From positions 62,001 through 126,000 of the forward strand of contig NZ_JAUNTW010000009.1 in assembly GCF_030538495.1 (NCBI RefSeq): 64,000 nucleotides of DNA, written 5' to 3'. A program made the position numbers and the translations under genes. Shown here piece by piece: positions 16,990 through 25,792 of the stretch. Positions within the stretch are counted from its first letter, which is position 1. Every line of letters begins with the position of its first letter. The DNA is from Paracoccus sp. (in: a-proteobacteria). Lineage in GTDB: Bacteria; Pseudomonadota; Alphaproteobacteria; Rhodobacterales; Rhodobacteraceae. The notes below the pieces were generated by a model. The model made no database searches and was not told the DNA's origin. It was given only the letters and a program-made list of their open reading frames with translations.

Positions 16990-17472
16990 ATGCAACCGGC
17001 CAAGAACCGCGTGTGTCTGTGGTATGATGGCGGCGCATTGGACGCGGCGCAGTTTTACGCCGCGACCTTTCCAGACAGCGCCGTGGGGGCGGTGTTCCGC
17101 GCGCCGGGTGATTTCCCGTCAGGTCAGGCGGGCGACGTGCTGACGGTTGATTTCACCGTCGCGGGCATCGCCTGCATGGGGCTGAACGGCGGGCCATCCT
17201 TTCCACAGACCGAAGCCTTTTCGTTCCAGATCGCGACCGAAGATCAGGACGAAACCGACCGCTATTGGAACGCGATTGTCGGGAACGGCGGTCAGGCCAG
17301 CGACTGCGGCTGGTGCCGCGACCGCTGGGGCGTGTCATGGCAGATCACACCCCGCATCCTGACCGAAGCCTTGGCGGCAGGCGGGAAACCGGCACAGCGC
17401 GCCTTTGCCGCGATGATGACGATGCAGAAAATCGACGTTGCGGCGATTGCGCGGGCGGTTCGGGGGGAATGA
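16990..17472 (+). CDS. VOC superfamily (PhnB / 3-dmu-9_3-mt) protein
   Basis: 160 residues. The PhnB-like glyoxalase-fold pattern is clear: FYAATFPDSAVGAVFRAPGD near 15-35, FTVAGIACMGLNGGPSFPQTEAFSFQI near 55-80, and CGWCRDRWGVSWQITPR near 103. Such proteins are metal-dependent or metal-free enzymes of unknown reaction and, despite the PhnB name, are not shown to be needed for phosphonate use. The ATG at 16990 follows AAGGGG with normal spacing; an upstream ATG at 16954 lacks one. It is the first gene beyond the C-P lyase locus. Confidence 0.85.
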   Translation: MQPAKNRVCLWYDGGALDAAQFYAATFPDSAVGAVFRAPGDFPSGQAGDVLTVDFTVAGIACMGLNGGPSFPQTEAFSFQIATEDQDETDRYWNAIVGNGGQASDCGWCRDRWGVSWQITPRILTEALAAGGKPAQRAFAAMMTMQKIDVAAIARAVRGE

Positions 17473-17516
17473 GGGGTGGTGGCGGTGCCGAACACCGCCG
17501 CCGTTGCCTGTGTTGA

Positions 17517-17648
17517 TTATCGGGTAGCGAACTCGCTGTTCAGCGCTTGTAACGCAGTCGCGACTTCGTAATAGGGGCCGAAGGTCGGAACCGTCACCTC
17601 GACCCACGAATAGATCAGCGGGGTATCGGCGGACCGTTTCGGCGTCAT
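17517..17648 (-). pseudogene. Relic of a second hexapeptide acyltransferase gene (first 43 codons)
   Basis: Read on the minus strand, 43 codons give MTPKRSADTPLIYSWVEVTV then PTFGPYYEVATALQALNSEF and a TAA. This aligns with the first 43 residues of the acyltransferase at 16304-16921 (MPKLSADTPLIHPGAEVTNS, TFGPYCEVGAASRVLNSDF) with one extra residue near the N-terminus. DNA identity is obvious, for example GATCAGCGGGGTATCGGCGG in both. The rest of the gene is missing and the frame then hits a stop. It looks like a decayed tandem duplicate with the VOC gene between the copies. Confidence 0.8.
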
Positions 17649-17705
17649 GGCGTCCCCAACGGTTCGGCCACATCATGCGGCATCACCCAAGATATGCCCC
17701 GGCTG

Positions 17706-18044
17706 TCACAATTTGCACATGGCAATGTTGTTATTGCCGCTGAACGGGCTGCGGATGTTCACCGTCCAGCCACGCAACCGCCCCAGATTCAGCTGTTCCA
17801 GAATAGCGGGAAAACCGGCGCAGAATTTTCGCGCCTCGGCCGGGGCCATGTCGATATGCATGGTCATGGTTTTTGCGCCATGAAAGAAACACGGCTGCGA
17901 CAGCAACCCCTGACGTTCCAGAACGGTGCAGATGGCCCGGGCGGTTCGAATGTCAGCGTCCAATTCGCTGGTCGTTTGCGCCGTCGCATCGGTCAGCGTC
18001 AGGCCAAACACAATGGCAAGAATCGCCGCAAAGAACGTGTTCAT
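17706..18044 (-). CDS. Small secreted protein with four cysteines, function unknown
   Basis: 112 residues. I do not recognise the family. The first 22 residues (MNTFFAAILAIVFGLTLTDA then TA) are a signal peptide with a cleavage site near AQTTS. The mature part has cysteines at 39, 52, 75 and 110, enough for two disulfides, and a C-terminal segment LRGWTVNIRSPFSGNNNIAMC. It is preceded by GGGATACGAA before the ATG and by an AT-rich stretch at 18095-18125, so it is probably expressed alone. Confidence 0.7.
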   Translation of the reverse strand: MNTFFAAILAIVFGLTLTDATAQTTSELDADIRTARAICTVLERQGLLSQPCFFHGAKTMTMHIDMAPAEARKFCAGFPAILEQLNLGRLRGWTVNIRSPFSGNNNIAMCKL

Positions 18045-18123
18045 TTCGTATCCCGTTGGTTGCGCCGAATATGCACACCGCAGGCGGATAAACCAAATGA
18101 TATATACTTAAACTTTTATCCAT

Positions 18124-18156
18124 CCCGACCGCCGTCCGTTGTGAACAGCGGTCGGG
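18124..18156 (-). terminator. Stem-loop after the universal stress gene
   Basis: CCCGACCGC (18124-18132) and GCGGTCGGG (18148-18156) form a perfect 9-bp stem with a 15-base loop, just beyond the stop of the UspA gene. There is no U-run on the minus-strand transcript, so it may act as a 3' stabiliser or a weak terminator rather than a classical intrinsic terminator. Confidence 0.45.
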
Positions 18157-18164
18157 CATCGCAA

Positions 18165-18986
18165 TCAGTGCGACATCAGCACCGGAACCGGCGAGTTTTC
18201 CAGAATGTCGCGGGTGGTGCCGCCCAGCAGGTCTTCGGTGAATTTGCTGTGTTCATAGGCGCCCATCACCAACAGCCCGATATGCGCGGCGGCGCAGGCG
18301 TCGATGATGGTCTGGCCCACGCCGTCGGGACCGGGGGACAGGATCTTCATCTCGGCGGCGATGCCGTGGCGTTCCATCAGGCGCATCACGTCTGACCCGT
18401 AATCGGCGGGCAGATTGTCGCCCACCCCCATCAGGATCACGCGCTGTTTGGTGCCCAGAATATGCATCGCATCGGCCAAAGCGCGCGCGGCGGCGCGTTT
18501 GCCGTCCCATGCGACCGCCGCCGTTTCCACGATGGTGGGCGAGTTATAGGCATGCGGGACCACGATCACCGGGCGACCGCTGCGCAGGGCGACCACATCG
18601 GGGCGGACGGCGAAATCCTGACCTCTGGCGGTGTCGGATGCCGTGCCGATGACCACGACGTCATGACCGCGTGCGGCTTCGTTGATGGTGCGTTCGCGGG
18701 GGCCATACACCTCGAATGTGGCGCGGTCGCTCAGGCCGGCGGCGTCCACGGCGGCCTGAAAATCGGCGCGACGCCCCTGCACAAAATCGCTGTCATAGGT
18801 GTCGATGATCCGCGCGATTTCCGGCGTCAGAAAGGTGCCCGCCTGATGGCGCAGCGGGTTTTCCGGCAGCCATACGGCGGCGGTCAGATGCGCGTTGTAT
18901 TTCTGCGCCATCTTGATCGCCATGCGCAGCGCGGCCGGACCGCCGCCGTTACCGGTATAGTTTGTCAGGATGCTGCGGATGCTCAT
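18165..18986 (-). CDS. Universal stress protein, tandem UspA type
   Basis: 273 residues, about twice the single-domain length. The N-terminal half (MSIRSILTNYTGNGGGPAAL) has lost the usual ATP-binding glycine motif; the C-terminal half ends with LLVMGAYEHSKFTEDLLGGTTRDILENSPVPVLMSH, the standard UspA nucleotide-binding and dimer strand (GxYxHSxxxE...GGxTRxIL). UspA proteins bind ATP or other ligands under stress and modulate other proteins. The ATG at 18986 starts the homology; 23 further residues of open frame upstream are not conserved. It lies 75 bases downstream of tctC1 on the same strand. Confidence 0.9.
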   Translation of the reverse strand: MSIRSILTNYTGNGGGPAALRMAIKMAQKYNAHLTAAVWLPENPLRHQAGTFLTPEIARIIDTYDSDFVQGRRADFQAAVDAAGLSDRATFEVYGPRERTINEAARGHDVVVIGTASDTARGQDFAVRPDVVALRSGRPVIVVPHAYNSPTIVETAAVAWDGKRAAARALADAMHILGTKQRVILMGVGDNLPADYGSDVMRLMERHGIAAEMKILSPGPDGVGQTIIDACAAAHIGLLVMGAYEHSKFTEDLLGGTTRDILENSPVPVLMSH

Positions 18987-19061
18987 GGCGGGATTCCTAT
19001 GTCTAAAGTCAGCGGCGTTCTGTTGTATTTTCGTCATTTTTGCGCGCCGATACAACCCGGA

Positions 19062-20165
19062 TCAGTCCGACATGCGCACCGAATAATCGCGTGCCAGGAT
19101 GTCCAGAACATGTTTGCGCAAAGCGGGGTCGATATGCGTGGCCTGCCGCGCCAGCATCGCCGCATCGCGCCCGACCAGCGTGTCATAGGCGCCCAGCCGT
19201 TCCGCCGCCAAAGCCTGATAAATCGGGTCGCGCAAGGCGGCGCTGATGGCGTCGGTCCAGGCGGTCTGAATGGCGGCGGGGGTGGTGCGCGGCACGACCA
19301 GCAGCTTTTGCGCGGCAAAGCCTGCCGTCGCAAACACCCGCAGCGCGTCATAATCGGGGCCGGATGGCGGCGCACCGTGGATCCGTTCATACAGTTCGGC
19401 AAAGGTCGGCAGGTCGGGAAAGCTGGGATCGCGCTGTTCTTGCCCCTGCGCGTCCAGAACGCCCCAGCTGAACAGCGGCACCGCCCGCCCCGCTGCGATT
19501 TGCGGCACGACATTGGCCAGATAGGCGGCGGTCGTCTGATGGTCGATATTCGCCGCGCCCTGCTGCATCGCGTTCAGCCCGTCGCTGCGCCCGGTATAGC
19601 CAAAGATATAGCGCACATCGAAACCCAGCATCCGAAAAGCCAGCATCGGTACCAGATCCAGCGATGCCGGACCCATGCTGGCGTAACGCAGCCTCTGCCC
19701 CTGCAACTGCGCGGCGTCGCGCCATGACCGCACGCCCAGTTCCGGCGCGATATAAACCGCGCCGCCCGTGGGCGTGGCCATCAGCACATCCCAGTCATCG
19801 AAATGGAACCGCACCCGGAAATCGCGCAGCAGATAGGTGATCTGCGTGGACCCCGATGTTCCCAGAACCATAGTGCCATCGGACCGCGCGCGCGATGCAA
19901 ACAGGTTCGCGCCGCGTGTGCCGCTGCCGCCGGTTTCGTTGCGCAGCACGATTTCGGGCTGGCCGGGCAGGTAACGATGGATCAGAGGCGCCATAAAGCG
20001 CGCCCAGACATCGGACCCACCCCCTTCGTTAAAGGGGATGATCCATTCGATCCGCTGCCCGGTGAAATCCACCACAGGCACGTCCTGCGCGCCAATTGCG
20101 CGCGCGGGCAGGGCCGCCGCCAGCAGCGCCATCATCTGTCGCCGGTTCAGCGATCCCATCGGCAT
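19062..20165 (-). CDS. tctC: TctC-family periplasmic binding protein, first copy
   Basis: 367 residues. A tripartite tricarboxylate transporter binding protein with NRRQMMALLAAALPARAIGA as signal peptide, whose paired arginines suggest a possible Tat route. Mature sequence features are IEWIIPFNEGGGSDVWARFMAP, VLGTSGSTQITYLL and PSFPDLPTFAELYERIHG. It is clearly paralogous to the second TctC at 22450. Two in-frame ATGs exist at 20171 and 20165; the second has AGGGGG at a workable distance. It is divergent from the tctD/tctE two-component genes, the arrangement in which a binding protein and its regulator share a promoter region. Confidence 0.9.
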   Translation of the reverse strand: MPMGSLNRRQMMALLAAALPARAIGAQDVPVVDFTGQRIEWIIPFNEGGGSDVWARFMAPLIHRYLPGQPEIVLRNETGGSGTRGANLFASRARSDGTMVLGTSGSTQITYLLRDFRVRFHFDDWDVLMATPTGGAVYIAPELGVRSWRDAAQLQGQRLRYASMGPASLDLVPMLAFRMLGFDVRYIFGYTGRSDGLNAMQQGAANIDHQTTAAYLANVVPQIAAGRAVPLFSWGVLDAQGQEQRDPSFPDLPTFAELYERIHGAPPSGPDYDALRVFATAGFAAQKLLVVPRTTPAAIQTAWTDAISAALRDPIYQALAAERLGAYDTLVGRDAAMLARQATHIDPALRKHVLDILARDYSVRMSD

Positions 20166-20273
20166 GGTCATTCCCCCTGATGGCGCAACCCTAATGCGGG
20201 ACGGGTGGCCCTGCCAGCCGATTTTTTCGTCTGTGGGCTTGCGTCTATGGGCCGGGGCGCGCAGGTTGCGCCC

Positions 20274-20948
20274 ATGCGTATCGTGCTGATCGAAGATAAC
20301 CAGATGCTGGCCCGCGCCGTGGCTCAGGCCCTGCGCGACGAAGGTCATTCCGTGGACTGGCTGGGCGACGGTCAGGACGGAGCGGAATTTTTGCTTCATG
20401 CCGGGGCGGATCTGGCGATTGTCGATATGAACCTGCCGCGTCTGGGGGGGCTGGACGTGATCCGGCGTGTGACGGCAGGGGGCGCGGATATTCCGGTGCT
20501 GGTGCTGACCGCGCGCGACAGTCTGGATGACCGCGTGGCGGGGCTGGATGCGGGGGCGGATGATTACATGACCAAGCCCTTTGACATGGCCGAACTCTGC
20601 GCGCGCGTCCGGGCGCTTGGCCGCCGTCGCGGGCGGCGGGGGCAGGTCGTGGAAACCATGGCGGGGTTAGAGTTCGACCGCGCGGGGCGGCGTCTCTCTG
20701 GCCCGGACGGAGTGATCGACCTGTCCCGCCGCGAACTGGCGCTGTGGGAGGCGTTGTTTGACAGCGCCGACCGCGTGGTGTCCAAGGCCGCGCTGTGCGA
20801 CAGCATCTATGGCACCGGGGCGGATGTGGATGTGAACGCGGTTGAATTGCTGGTGTCGCGCCTGCGCCGCAAAATCGAACCGGGCGGGGTTCAGATCAAA
20901 TCCATTCGCGGCCTTGGCTATATCCTGCAAAGCACAGGCGCGGCATGA
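20274..20948 (+). CDS. tctD: TctD-like response regulator
   Basis: 224 residues, OmpR/PhoB type. The receiver domain has the acidic pair E7/D8 (VLIEDNQ), the phosphoacceptor D51 (LAIVDMNLPRLGG) and the lysine in TKPFD; the C-terminal winged helix contains LSRRELALWEALF and ELLVSRLRRKIEP...IRGLGYIL. In this family it activates tricarboxylate transport genes in response to citrate-like compounds. The ATG at 20274 begins exactly at the receiver strand; a longer frame upstream adds 23 unconserved residues. Its stop overlaps tctE by 4 bases (ATGA). Confidence 0.93.
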   Translation: MRIVLIEDNQMLARAVAQALRDEGHSVDWLGDGQDGAEFLLHAGADLAIVDMNLPRLGGLDVIRRVTAGGADIPVLVLTARDSLDDRVAGLDAGADDYMTKPFDMAELCARVRALGRRRGRRGQVVETMAGLEFDRAGRRLSGPDGVIDLSRRELALWEALFDSADRVVSKAALCDSIYGTGADVDVNAVELLVSRLRRKIEPGGVQIKSIRGLGYILQSTGAA

Positions 20949-22342
20949 AGGCGCGGCTGTGGGGCGCGCGCAGCCTGCGCACGCGGCTGTTTGTGCTGAT
21001 CGTTGGGCCTCAGTTGGTTCTGGCGGTGACGGCCAGCATCATTCTGAACTGGATGGCGCGGGATGTGTCGCGCGAACTCTATGACGACACGTTAAAGGTC
21101 GTGGCCCATGCCGTCGCGCGCGAGGTGATGGTGACGCGCGGCGATGTTCTGGCCGATGACCTGCTGCAATCGCTGCAAGAGGCTTTGGGCGACACGATCT
21201 ATTATCAGGTTCATGCGGCCGGGGGGCGGTTTGTGGTCGGGCGCACCGACGCGCCGCCCTTACCCGCCGGGGTGGAATATCCCGAAGGTATGGCGGTGTT
21301 TTACAACGCCGTTTACGATGCGCGCCCGGTGCGTGTGGTGGTGCTGCGCGAATACATCACCGACCCCGAACTGGATGGCTGGACCACGGTTCGGGTGTGG
21401 CAGACGGTGACGCAGCGTCAGGCCCTGGGCTGGCAGATGATGGGGCAGGCGGTTGTGGTGCTGGCGCTGATGGTGGTGTCGGTGGCGGGGCTGGTCTGGT
21501 TCGGCATCAATCGCGGGCTGTCGCCGCTGACCGATCTGCGCAATGCCGTGGCCCTGCGCAGCACCAACGAATTGCGCCCCATCCGCCGCCGCGTCCCGCG
21601 TGAGGTGATGCCGCTGGTCACCACCATCAACGGTCTGTTCACGCGGCTGTCGGCAGAGCTGGACCGCAGGCGCGCCTTTATTTCAAACGCCGCGCATCAG
21701 TTGCGCAATCCGGTGGCGGCGATTCAGGCGCAGGCGGAATCGGCACTGGCGGCGGCGACGGATCATGACCGCCAGCACCGCCTGCGCGATCTGGCGGAAC
21801 TGGCACGGCGGTTGTCGCGTCTGACGCAGCAATTGCTGCGGCTGGATCTGGTCAGCGATGATGGCGGTGCGACGCCTCCCCCCGCTCCGGTCGATATGGG
21901 GGCGATTGTGGCGAATGTCGCGCGCCGCCATGTCCCCGCCGCCCTGCGCCGCGATGTGGATGTGGCGCTGAACGCGCCCGATGCTGCGCTGCCCGTCGCC
22001 GTGAACCCGGTGTTGCTGGAAGAAGCCGTCGATAACCTGATCGACAATGCGCTGAAATACGGCTGCCCGCCGGGCCGTGAATTGCGGCTGGACCTGTCGC
22101 AGCGTGACGGGCGGGTGATTCTGAACGTCACCGATGACGGCCCCGGCATCCCCGCTGACCTGCACGAATCGGTGTTTGACCGATTCTTTCGCGTGGTTGA
22201 TAACGACGATGGCGGGTCGGGGCTGGGCCTGCCCATTGTGCGCGCCATTGCCCGCCGCGCGGGCGGAGACGCGGCGGTTGTTGCCTCTGCGCGCGGTTGC
22301 ACGATCTGCCTGTGGCTGCCTTTGGCAAAAAAATCGGCGTGA
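20945..22342 (+). CDS. tctE: TctE-like sensor histidine kinase
   Basis: 465 residues. Two membrane helices (about 12-33 and 165-190) flank a periplasmic sensor domain of about 130 residues. A HAMP-like linker leads to the H box FISNAAHQLRNPVAAIQAQAE, the N box EEAVDNLIDNALKYG, G1 VTDDGPGIP and G2 GGSGLGLPIVRAIARR. It phosphorylates TctD. The pair sits between two tctC genes, so it probably senses the same tricarboxylate or C5/C6 acid that they bind. Confidence 0.93.
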   Translation: MKARLWGARSLRTRLFVLIVGPQLVLAVTASIILNWMARDVSRELYDDTLKVVAHAVAREVMVTRGDVLADDLLQSLQEALGDTIYYQVHAAGGRFVVGRTDAPPLPAGVEYPEGMAVFYNAVYDARPVRVVVLREYITDPELDGWTTVRVWQTVTQRQALGWQMMGQAVVVLALMVVSVAGLVWFGINRGLSPLTDLRNAVALRSTNELRPIRRRVPREVMPLVTTINGLFTRLSAELDRRRAFISNAAHQLRNPVAAIQAQAESALAAATDHDRQHRLRDLAELARRLSRLTQQLLRLDLVSDDGGATPPPAPVDMGAIVANVARRHVPAALRRDVDVALNAPDAALPVAVNPVLLEEAVDNLIDNALKYGCPPGRELRLDLSQRDGRVILNVTDDGPGIPADLHESVFDRFFRVVDNDDGGSGLGLPIVRAIARRAGGDAAVVASARGCTICLWLPLAKKSA

Positions 22343-22449
22343 TCGGCAAGAAAATGACGCCGTGACAGTTTTCTGACAGCTTCGCATGGCAGAACCGGCG
22401 CATGAATAACACAGGCGCAAAATGCGCCGGTCCAACGGGAGGATACCTG

Positions 22450-23550
22450 ATGCAATCACCCATGCGTCGCATTCGCGGGATTGTCGCCGCGGCTGTCGCC
22501 GGCCTGACCATGGCCGTTTCGACCCCTGTCATCGCCCAGGATGTCAGCTTTTCGGGTAAGACCGTCGAATTCTGGGTTCCCTTTTCCGAAGGTGGTGGCG
22601 CAGATGTGTGGGCGCGTTTCTTGGCGCCGTATCTGTCGCGCCATCTGGACGGCAACCCCAACGTGATCATCCGCAACGTGCCGGGCGGCGGGTCCATCAC
22701 CGGCACCAACGAATTCGCGTTCCGCGCGCGTCCGAACGGGTTGCAGATTCTGGGAACCTCGGGGTCGACGCAATTCCCGTTCCTGCTGGGTGACAAGCGC
22801 GTGCGTTACGATTACGCCGATTTCACCCCGGTTCTGGTGTCGCCCACGGGCGGCGTGGTGTATATCCCCGGCAATCTGGGCGTGAAAGACGCATCCGAGC
22901 TGGGCGCGATCAAAGACAAAGAACTGGTCTACGCCAGCCAGGGCGCAACCTCGCTGGATCTGGTGCCGATGCTGGCGTTCGAGGTCTTGGGCCTGAACGT
23001 GCGCCATGTGTTCGGCATGACCGGTCGTGGTGATGGCCGTCTGGCGTTTGAACGCGGCGAAGCCACCATCGACTATCAAACCACCTCGGCTTACCTGACC
23101 AACGTGGTGCCTCTGGTCGAGGCGGGGACCGCTGTTCCGCTGTTTTCCTATGGCGTGCTGAACAGCGAAGGCGAAATCGTGCGCGATCCGTCCTTCCCGG
23201 ACATCCCGCATTTCGTCGAAGCCTATGAAATGCTGCATGGCGAAAAGCCGTCGGGTCTGGCCTTTGACGCGTATAAAGCGTTCTTCATCGCGGGTTTCGC
23301 GGCGCAAAAGCCTGCCGTTCTGCCGAAAGGCACGCCCGATCACATCGTCAAGGCGTATCGTGACGCCTTCGCCGCTGCTGCCGCCGACCCGGAACTGGTC
23401 GCAAGCGCCGGTGAAATCCTGGGCGAATACCAGCAGGCCGTCGGCGACGACGTGGACACGCTGTATAAAGTCGGCACCACCATCGACCCCGAAGCGCGTG
23501 AATGGGTCCGCAATTATCTGCGCGAACGTCACCGCGTGACGCTGGACTGA
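22450..23550 (+). CDS. tctC: TctC-family periplasmic binding protein, second copy
   Basis: 366 residues. The signal peptide is RIRGIVAAAVAGLTMAVSTP then VIAQDV. The mature sequence VEFWVPFSEGGGADVWARFL, ILGTSGSTQFPFLLGDK and FPDIPHFVEAYEMLHG matches the first TctC throughout; the two are diverged duplicates. The ATG at 22450 lies after GGGAGGATACCTG, a strong ribosome site; an upstream frame from 22402 is not needed. A perfect intrinsic terminator follows the stop, so it may be made in excess over the permease encoded downstream. Confidence 0.92.
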   Translation: MQSPMRRIRGIVAAAVAGLTMAVSTPVIAQDVSFSGKTVEFWVPFSEGGGADVWARFLAPYLSRHLDGNPNVIIRNVPGGGSITGTNEFAFRARPNGLQILGTSGSTQFPFLLGDKRVRYDYADFTPVLVSPTGGVVYIPGNLGVKDASELGAIKDKELVYASQGATSLDLVPMLAFEVLGLNVRHVFGMTGRGDGRLAFERGEATIDYQTTSAYLTNVVPLVEAGTAVPLFSYGVLNSEGEIVRDPSFPDIPHFVEAYEMLHGEKPSGLAFDAYKAFFIAGFAAQKPAVLPKGTPDHIVKAYRDAFAAAAADPELVASAGEILGEYQQAVGDDVDTLYKVGTTIDPEAREWVRNYLRERHRVTLD

Positions 23551-23564
23551 TCCTGATAGCACCG

Positions 23565-23599
23565 ACCGGGTGCCGCCCTCTGCGCGGCGCCCGGTTTTT
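23565..23599 (+). terminator. Intrinsic terminator after the second tctC
   Basis: ACCGGGTGCCGC (23565-23576) pairs with GCGGCGCCCGGT (23584-23595), one mismatch, 7-base loop, followed by TTTTT. It separates the binding protein gene from the TctA-TctB gene and should lower permease expression relative to the binding protein. Confidence 0.85.
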
Positions 23600-23743
23600 C
23601 CGTCCCGTCTGACCGGCAATAACCGGCGCGGCACGTTTTTTTCGTCACCTTGCCGGAGCCATCCGGCCATCGCCACCCGGCGACCCTGTGCAGCGGCGCG
23701 GCCTCTGCGGACGGGACGCACGGCGGGTTAGGGGGTAACACCT

Positions 23744-25738
23744 ATGATTATGGACGCCGTATATGAGGCGCTCAGCACGGTGCTGACGTTTCATCATTTC
23801 AAATATCTGATGATCGGGGTCGGTGTCGGCCTGATCGTCGGGATTCTGCCCGGTCTGGGCGGGATCGTCGGCATGTCGCTGTTGCTGCCATTCGTTTACG
23901 GGATGGATGCGACATCGGCCTTGGCCATGCTGATTGGTATTCTGCCGGTTCTGGCGATTTCGGACACATTCGCATCGGTGCTGATGGGGATTCCGGGATC
24001 ATCGGCGTCACAGGCCACCATTCTGGACGGGTTCCCGCTGGCGAAAAAGGGACAGGCGGCGCGCGCGCTGTCGGCGGCCTTTACCGCGTCTCTGTTCGGC
24101 GGGCTGTTCGGCGCCATGGTGCTGACCGTCTGCGTGTTGGTGGCGCGTCCGCTGATCCTGAAATTCGGCGCGGCGGAATTGCTGATGCTGACGCTGTTCG
24201 GCCTGTCGATGGTCGGCGTGCTGTCGGGGCAAAGTCTGGCCAAAGGTCTGGTCGCCGCCGCCGCCGGTCTGGCGCTGGGGTCGATCGGGTCGGCCCCCGC
24301 AACCGGCGAATACCGGATGGAGTTCGGCACCCTGTATCTGATGAACGGCCTGCCGCTGGTCATCGTGGGTCTGGCCTTGTTTGCGGTTCCTGAAATCGGC
24401 GATCTGCTGCGCAAAAACAGCACGATTGCAACCAAAGGCTCGGCCTTGGGGGCGGGCTGGAAACAGGGGATCAAGGACACTTGGGTCTATCGCTGGCTGA
24501 CGCTGCGTTTGTCGGGCTTGGGCGCGATTCTGGGGATGATCCCCGGTTTGGGCGGGTCGGTCGTGGACTGGATCGCCTATGGCCATGTGGTGCAGACGTC
24601 CAAAGACAAAAGCGGTTTTGGCAAAGGCGACATCCGCGGCGTGATCGCGGTCGAGGCCACCACGTCGTCGAAAGAAGGCGGCGGTCTGGTTCCGACCCTG
24701 CTGTTCGGGATTCCGGGTTCGGGGTCGATGGCGATTTTCCTGGCCGGTATGGTGCTGATTGGCCTGCAACCGGGGCCGTCCATGGTCACGCAGAATCTGG
24801 ACGTGACCTATACCATCGTCTGGTCGCTGGCCTTGGCGAACGTGATGGGGACGGCGCTGTGTCTGGTGCTGGCACCGGGCATCGCGCGCATTACCATGAT
24901 CCGTTACGCGCTGATCGCGCCCTTCATGATCATGGTGATTTCGTTTGCGGCGTTCCAGCCGAACCGGTCGCTGTATGATCTGGTCGCGCTGATCGGTCTG
25001 GGCATCATCGGGATTTTGCTGCGCCGTTTCGGCTGGCCGCGCCCGGCCTTCCTGATCGGCTTCGTGCTGGCCACGCAGGGCGAACGCTATCTGTATCAGA
25101 CGATTCAGTTCTCGGGCTGGGATTTCTTTACCCGTCCGATCGTGCTGATCATCGCCGCCATCATCGCGCTGTCCATCTGGCTGAGCGTGCGGTCCAAAGG
25201 CGACGGCGGCAAAATCGCGACCGAGGGTGCCGGCACGGTGTCGGACGCCTATCCGCTGTGGCCGCAAATCGCATTCACGCTGGGTCTGATCGGGTTTTTC
25301 CTGTTCACCGTCTACGACACCTATAACCTGACCATGTTGGGCAAAGTGTTCCCGATGGGTGTTGCCACGGTTGGCCTGATTGCAAGCGCGTTCGTTCTGT
25401 ATCCGCAGATCACGGGCAACCGCTCTAGCGGCGCGGTGTTTGACAGCGAAGAAAAGCTGCGCGCCGAAGATGACGGCCCCGTATCGCCGCAGAAATATAT
25501 CGGCTGGCTGGTCGCCTTTGTCGTGGCGATTGCGCTGGTCGGGTATTTCCTGGCGCTGATGCTGTTCTTTGTCGCGTTCCTGCGGATCGTTGCGAAATCC
25601 AGCCTGCTGCAAACGGTGCTGTTGACGGCGGCGGCGGCGGCGGTGCTGCTGACGCTCAGTTCCGCGCTGAACCTGCAATTGCCGCCGGGGCTGCTGCAAG
25701 ATCAGCTGTATGGCCAGTTGCCTTGGCCGCTGAACTAA
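23744..25738 (+). CDS. tctA: TctA-TctB fusion, tripartite tricarboxylate transporter permease
   Basis: 664 residues. Residues 1 to about 500 are the large TctA permease with about 12 helices and the twin motifs GILPGLGGIVGMSLLLPFVY (residues about 33-52) and GMIPGLGGSVVDW (about 263-275). Residues about 500-664 contain four further helices (PQIAFTLGLIGFFLFTVYDTYNL, VFPMGVATVGL, IGWLVAFVVAIALVGYFLAL, LLQTVLLTAAAAAVLLTLSSAL) with the layout of the small subunit TctB, which is otherwise missing. The two chains are therefore fused. It imports a tricarboxylate or related acid with the TctC proteins. The 193 bases before it contain the terminator and no separate tctB. Confidence 0.93.
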   Translation: MIMDAVYEALSTVLTFHHFKYLMIGVGVGLIVGILPGLGGIVGMSLLLPFVYGMDATSALAMLIGILPVLAISDTFASVLMGIPGSSASQATILDGFPLAKKGQAARALSAAFTASLFGGLFGAMVLTVCVLVARPLILKFGAAELLMLTLFGLSMVGVLSGQSLAKGLVAAAAGLALGSIGSAPATGEYRMEFGTLYLMNGLPLVIVGLALFAVPEIGDLLRKNSTIATKGSALGAGWKQGIKDTWVYRWLTLRLSGLGAILGMIPGLGGSVVDWIAYGHVVQTSKDKSGFGKGDIRGVIAVEATTSSKEGGGLVPTLLFGIPGSGSMAIFLAGMVLIGLQPGPSMVTQNLDVTYTIVWSLALANVMGTALCLVLAPGIARITMIRYALIAPFMIMVISFAAFQPNRSLYDLVALIGLGIIGILLRRFGWPRPAFLIGFVLATQGERYLYQTIQFSGWDFFTRPIVLIIAAIIALSIWLSVRSKGDGGKIATEGAGTVSDAYPLWPQIAFTLGLIGFFLFTVYDTYNLTMLGKVFPMGVATVGLIASAFVLYPQITGNRSSGAVFDSEEKLRAEDDGPVSPQKYIGWLVAFVVAIALVGYFLALMLFFVAFLRIVAKSSLLQTVLLTAAAAAVLLTLSSALNLQLPPGLLQDQLYGQLPWPLN

Positions 25739-25748
25739 GCCATCCAAA

Positions 25749-25777
25749 GGGTCCGCGCCGCTGGTGCGGGCCTTTTT
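25749..25777 (+). terminator. Intrinsic terminator after tctAB
   Basis: GGTCCGC (25750-25756) pairs with GCGGGCC (25766-25772) with one G-U pair, followed by TTTTT. It lies just before the ribosome site of the PrpF-family gene, so it may only partly stop transcription. Confidence 0.65.
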
Positions 25778-25792
25778 CGTTGGGGGGACGCT

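Noticed and set aside
16990..17472. Treating the PhnB-like VOC protein as a component of the C-P lyase pathway
   Set aside because: PhnB homologues are not required for C-P lyase activity, and the gene lies outside the coupled operon with its own ribosome site.
17335..17676. 113-codon minus-strand frame overlapping the VOC gene end
   Set aside because: It only reads the acyltransferase relic in a shifted frame; the homologous frame is 17517-17648.
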